Under the pieces are notes generated by a model. The model was not told where the DNA came from, did not search any database, and saw only the letters and a program-made list of their open reading frames with translations. Made by a program: the position numbers and the translations under genes. A stretch of DNA of 64,000 nt from Pseudoluteimonas sp047602125 (GTDB lineage: Bacteria; Pseudomonadota; Gammaproteobacteria; Xanthomonadales; Xanthomonadaceae). Below, piece by piece: positions 58,346 to 64,000 of this stretch. The stretch covers positions 496,001 through 560,000 of the forward strand of contig JASGIB010000001.1 in the NCBI GenBank assembly GCA_047602125.1, read 5' to 3'. Within the stretch, counting starts at the first letter, position 1. Each line of letters begins with the position of its first letter.

Positions 58346-59089
58346 ATGCCCATTCCACGCATCCTGCCGCTCGTCCTGCTGTCGCTCGGCGGAATCGCGG
58401 CCGCGCATGCCGCCAGCTTCGATTGCGCCAAGGCCCGCACCGGCGTGGAAAAGGCGGTCTGCGCCGACCCGAAATTGTCGGAATACGACGAACGCATCGC
58501 CGCCGCGTACAAGCGCGAGCTCGACGAATGGAACGGCGCGATCCGCACTTACGTACGCGAAGACCAGCGCCACTGGCTGTCCGAGATCCGCCGCATCGAC
58601 GCCAACGACAGCGAGATCGATGCGGTCTGCGCAAAAGGCGACCTGCCCTGCCTGCGCCGCGAATACCAGCTGCGCACCGACGAACTCGAAAGCTCCGGCT
58701 ACCGCAACAGCGGCGTGTACCAGCGCAGCGACGGCGGCGGCAACCTGCTGGTGCAGGCGATCCGCAACGCCGACATCCGCCTGCGCCTGTACGACCGCAA
58801 GGGTTCGAAGATCATCGCCACCGCCGACGACGAGGCGGCGACGGCCAGCACCGGCCTGCCGCAACTGCAGCGCGACACCTTCCAGTGGGACGGCCGGGAC
58901 ACCTTCATCCTCGAGGCCGCGGACGCCGAGGGCCAGGCCCCGGCGGACGGCTGCGCCTTGACCGTCCATTTCAGCGAAAAGGCCGCAACTGTCCTGCAAC
59001 AGGGCGGCTGCGGCGGCGCCAGGCTGGAAGGCACCTACCTCCGCGACCTCGACGACCTGCTCACCAACTACGAGTTCAGCCCGGACTGA
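58346..59089 (+). CDS. LprI-like (DUF1311) secreted protein
   Basis: A 247-residue exported protein. Signal peptide RILPLVLLSLGGIAAAHA. The mature N terminus, SFDCAKARTGVEKAVCADPKLSEYDERIAAAYKREL, is the LprI/DUF1311 module, a lysozyme-inhibitor-like helical fold; residues from about 115 form a second unrecognised beta-rich domain with two cysteines. Inhibition of host or rival lysozymes is a family-based guess. The ATG at 58346 is preceded by GCGGAGAAC. Its end lies just before the gcvP leader promoter. Confidence 0.8.
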   Translation: MPIPRILPLVLLSLGGIAAAHAASFDCAKARTGVEKAVCADPKLSEYDERIAAAYKRELDEWNGAIRTYVREDQRHWLSEIRRIDANDSEIDAVCAKGDLPCLRREYQLRTDELESSGYRNSGVYQRSDGGGNLLVQAIRNADIRLRLYDRKGSKIIATADDEAATASTGLPQLQRDTFQWDGRDTFILEAADAEGQAPADGCALTVHFSEKAATVLQQGGCGGARLEGTYLRDLDDLLTNYEFSPD

Positions 59090-59103
59090 GCCCGGCCCCG
59101 GGC

Positions 59104-59109
59104 TATAAT
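59104..59109 (+). promoter_or_regulatory. -10 promoter element of the gcvP leader
   Basis: A perfect TATAAT, unusual in this GC-rich window, lies about eight bases before the first base of the glycine riboswitch. No good -35 hexamer is seen. Confidence 0.7.
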
Positions 59110-59115
59110 TCCGCC

Positions 59116-59332
59116 CGCACGGAGGGAGAAGCGGCGCCCCGGGAACGGAGGCTGCCGCTGCCGAAGGCGCAACCGCCCGGAATCGCTCAGGCCCAAGACC
59201 GCCGTGTGACCACACTCTGGAGAGATCGGCATCGCCTCGGATGAAGCGGCGCCGGCGCCGAAGGGGCAAGAAACCGCGCGGCCCTCCCTCCCCGCCGCCG
59301 TTTCCAAACTCTCAGGCAGAAGGACAGAGCGG
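59116..59332 (+). ncRNA. Tandem glycine riboswitch
   Basis: Two consecutive glycine aptamers. Aptamer 1: P1 stem CACGG (59118) with CCGTG (59202), core GCCGAAGGCGCAAC and CGCTCAGGCCCAAGACC. Aptamer 2: P1 stem CTCTG (59215) with CAGAG (59325), core GCCGAAGGGGCAAG and AACTCTCAGGCAGAAGGACA. These match the conserved cores of the family. Both aptamers look complete, as in cooperative tandem switches that turn on glycine cleavage genes when glycine is high. Confidence 0.96.
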
Positions 59333-59369
59333 GCATCCCCTTCATGCGCCTCGTGCGCTTCCGGATGCC
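59332..59369 (+). promoter_or_regulatory. Expression-platform hairpin at the gcvP start
   Basis: GGCATCC (59332-59338) can pair with GGATGCC (59363-59369); inner GCGC pairs (59346 and 59355) extend it. The right arm covers the region just before ATG 59373. The left arm begins only three bases after the aptamer 2 P1 stem, which suggests glycine-dependent exposure of the start site. Confidence 0.55.
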
Positions 59370-59372
59370 GCC

Positions 59373-62309
<2,937 letters not shown>

Positions 62310-62329
62310 GCCGGTTCAGACGCGATACG

Positions 62330-62355
62330 AAAAGCCCCGCATCGCGGGGCTTTTT
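62330..62355. terminator. Bidirectional rho-independent terminator
   Basis: AAAAGCCCCGC and GCGGGGCTTTTT form an 11-base stem with the loop ATC. It serves gcvP on the plus strand and, on the minus strand, the oxidase gene whose stop is at 62355-62357. Confidence 0.92.
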
Positions 62356-63572
62356 CAATCCGCGCCGACGCGCGCGAACGAAAACAGTTTCGCCAGCGGA
62401 TGCGCGCGGCGTTCCACCCGCGCGCGCAGCAATCCCGCGCCGAGCATCGAATAGGTGATGCCGTTGCCGCCATAGGCCATGGCGAAATGCACCTTCGGGC
62501 CCAGGGAGGCGTGCGGGCCGAAGAACGGGAGGCCGTCTTCGGTTTCCGCGAACGTGCCCGCCCACGAGAACGCCGGCACGACCGTCGCCGTCGGGAACAG
62601 TTCGTGCATGCGCTCGAGCAGTTTCGCCGCCTTCTTCGGCACGCGCCGGTCGCGGCGCGCGGGGATGTCGACCGCGTCGTCCTCGCCGCCGACCAGCAGT
62701 CGGTTGTCCGGGGTGATGCGGAAATAGAGGTAGGGTCGCGCGGTTTCCCAAGCCATGGTGGTGGCGAACGCATCCAGCGGCCCGGGATCCAGCGGATCGC
62801 CGATCAGCGCATAGCTGCTGCGGTTCCTCGCCACGCGCTTCGGCAGCCACTGCTGGGTCGCGTAACCCGCCGCGAGCACGACGTATCTCGCGGCGATGGC
62901 CGCGCCCTGGTCGGTGCGCAGCAGCATGTCGCGTGAACGCGGTTCGACCGTTGCGATGCGGGTGCGGTCGAACACCCCGGTACCGGCGCGCTCCAGCCGT
63001 TGCAACAGGCGCAGCGCGAACCGGTACGGATCCACGCCCGCGGCCGGGCGGTTGAGGATGGCCGCGGGGGCGTCGAAACCGTAGCGCTCGCGCACGGCGG
63101 ATTCGTCCAGCCATTCGACATCGAAACCGTTGCGGTCGCGGGCTTCGAATTCATCGCGAAACTTGCGAAGATCGCGGCGACGGCTGGCGAAATACAGGCT
63201 GTCCGACTTGTGGTAGCCGACATCGCGCATGCGCCCGAGCATGGACTGCAGCGCTTCGACCGATGCCACGCAGGCGCGATAGGCGAGCAAGGCATCGCTT
63301 TCGCCGATGCGTTTCGCGAGATCGGTCAAATGGGTGTCGATTTCGTACTGCAGCAACGCGGTGCTGGCCGCGGTGCTGCCCCAGCCGACATCGCGCTCTT
63401 CGACCACGGCGACGTCGTGCCCGTGCGCGGCGAATTCGCGGGCGATCAGCGCGCCGGTGATGCCGCCGCCGACCACAGCGACATCGCAGCGCAAGTCGCG
63501 TTCCAGGCGCGGGAAGGCATGCAACAACCCGTTGCGCACCGCCCACCACGGATATCCGCTCTTGAGGTCCAT
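62355..63572 (-). CDS. FAD-dependent oxidoreductase, DAO family
   Basis: A 405-residue flavoprotein. The FAD-binding segment is CDVAVVGGGITGALIAREFAAHG, followed by VVEERDVGWGSTAASTALLQYEID, a typical glycine-oxidase/sarcosine-oxidase-like Rossmann start. C-terminal parts include FAYGGNGITYS-like residues (MAYGGNGITYSMLGA) that close the FAD site. The substrate is probably an amino acid or N-methylated amine. It is convergent with gcvP and shares its terminator; no covalent-flavin motif is seen. A relation to glycine metabolism is possible but unproven. Confidence 0.88.
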   Translation of the reverse strand: MDLKSGYPWWAVRNGLLHAFPRLERDLRCDVAVVGGGITGALIAREFAAHGHDVAVVEERDVGWGSTAASTALLQYEIDTHLTDLAKRIGESDALLAYRACVASVEALQSMLGRMRDVGYHKSDSLYFASRRRDLRKFRDEFEARDRNGFDVEWLDESAVRERYGFDAPAAILNRPAAGVDPYRFALRLLQRLERAGTGVFDRTRIATVEPRSRDMLLRTDQGAAIAARYVVLAAGYATQQWLPKRVARNRSSYALIGDPLDPGPLDAFATTMAWETARPYLYFRITPDNRLLVGGEDDAVDIPARRDRRVPKKAAKLLERMHELFPTATVVPAFSWAGTFAETEDGLPFFGPHASLGPKVHFAMAYGGNGITYSMLGAGLLRARVERRAHPLAKLFSFARVGAD

Positions 63573-63627
63573 GCGACGTTCATCGCACGAATGCCGGCTG
63601 CATCACGTGAATGCCCCGCACGGAGGT

Positions 63628-64000
63628 TCATTTCGCCGGAGGAGTTTCATCCACCGGCGGCGAACGGGTGAAGCTGCCCGCGAACCCGGGGAACGCCACC
63701 GGGCTCTCCCAACCGTCCGCGCCCACCGCGGACACGCCGAAGAACCAGTCATCGATGTTCACGCCCTTCAGCACGATGGACGTCGCGTTTCCTGCATCAC
63801 GCGATGATTGCCATTGCGGCGCGGTGGTGTCGCGCCACCACGCGCGATAAGCGGTCGCGCCGGGTGATGGCTGCCACGACAGCGTGGTGTCGTAATCGAG
63901 CTGGCCCTTGATGTCGATGCCGTCGGGCGGCGCCGGCGCATTCGCCAGCGCGGCCAACGTGATCGCATTGAGGCGCGTGACGTTGGCGAGGTAGTCGAAA
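63628..64000 (-). CDS. C-terminal part of an exported peptidase, probably M28 family (cut by window edge)
   Basis: The last 123 residues of a larger minus-strand protein that begins beyond the window. The start of the visible part, FDYLANVTRLNAITLAALANAP, is typical of the C-terminal helix of M28 aminopeptidases in xanthomonads. It is followed by a fibronectin-III-like domain (TTLSWQPSPGATAYRAWWRDT, then DWFFGVSAVGADGWESPVAF). The catalytic domain is outside the window, so the enzyme class is inferred from this end alone. Confidence 0.7.
   Translation of the reverse strand, partial: FDYLANVTRLNAITLAALANAPAPPDGIDIKGQLDYDTTLSWQPSPGATAYRAWWRDTTAPQWQSSRDAGNATSIVLKGVNIDDWFFGVSAVGADGWESPVAFPGFAGSFTRSPPVDETPPAK

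Overview
The window is chromosomal DNA of a high-GC gammaproteobacterium, most likely a member of the Xanthomonadaceae (order Lysobacterales; a Lysobacter, Luteimonas or Thermomonas type of genome). I base this on overall codon use, the order phoB-phoR-ppk1-ppx, an NAD-type isocitrate dehydrogenase, a bacterial angiotensin-converting-enzyme homologue like the one known from Xanthomonas, a DUF2007 protein of the kind found in xanthomonads, and palindromic repeats carrying TGTGGGAGCGGCTTCAGCC. The genus cannot be fixed from sequence reading alone. Nearly all of the window is protein-coding. I see no rRNA, tRNA, CRISPR array, insertion sequence, prophage or integron.

Layout. 1-3.1 kb: isocitrate dehydrogenase (cut by the window edge), a coupled glutaredoxin and AhpD-like protein, and a BepA-type periplasmic protease. 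3.1-8.8 kb: phosphate block phoB-phoR-ppk1-ppx, with a Pho-box-like array before phoB. 8.8-12.3 kb: a same-strand run of small enzymes (methyltransferase, acetyltransferase, cupin, glyoxalase fold) and membrane proteins. 12.3-14.1 kb: a glycosyltransferase and PAP2 phosphatase pair behind four tandem Pho half-sites. 14.1-18.4 kb: a secreted protein and the creB-creC-creD system with an exact CreB target repeat before creD. 18.5-26.3 kb: rlmJ, a CDF metal exporter, a GNAT enzyme, mfd, a DUF4105 protein and endonuclease V. 26.3-27.3 kb: two AT-richer genes of unknown function. 27.3-33.6 kb: a lipoprotein, aqpZ flanked by inverted repeat elements, a methyltransferase, rlmKL, a hydrolase, a MOSC protein and an amidase. 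33.7-38.3 kb: tesB, a DUF2007 protein, an EF-hand protein, bpt, and unknown proteins. 38.3-41.6 kb: an SPFH protein, a 25-residue membrane peptide, a ribbon-helix-helix regulator, a secreted hydrolase and two membrane proteins, preceded by a direct-repeat operator candidate. 41.6-47.4 kb: a VanY-like peptidase, a DNA glycosylase, a DUF423 protein, an SRPBCC/GyrI-like fusion and a NarL-type two-component system. 47.5-50.8 kb: minC-minD-minE, with a small membrane-protein ORF between minC and minD. 50.8-53.7 kb: an OmpR-type two-component system divergent from a PAP2 protein. 53.8-58.3 kb: the M2 peptidase, a Rieske oxygenase and an amino-acid permease. 58.3-64 kb: an LprI-like protein, a tandem glycine riboswitch driving gcvP, an FAD oxidase and the end of a peptidase.

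Three regulatory circuits can be read from DNA sites together with genes. PhoB probably controls its own operon and the glycosyltransferase/PAP2 pair, which suggests phosphate-saving membrane lipid remodelling next to polyphosphate metabolism. CreB probably controls creD. Glycine controls gcvP through a two-aptamer riboswitch and a hairpin that can cover the start region. The least explained unit is the SPFH/RHH/hydrolase operon.
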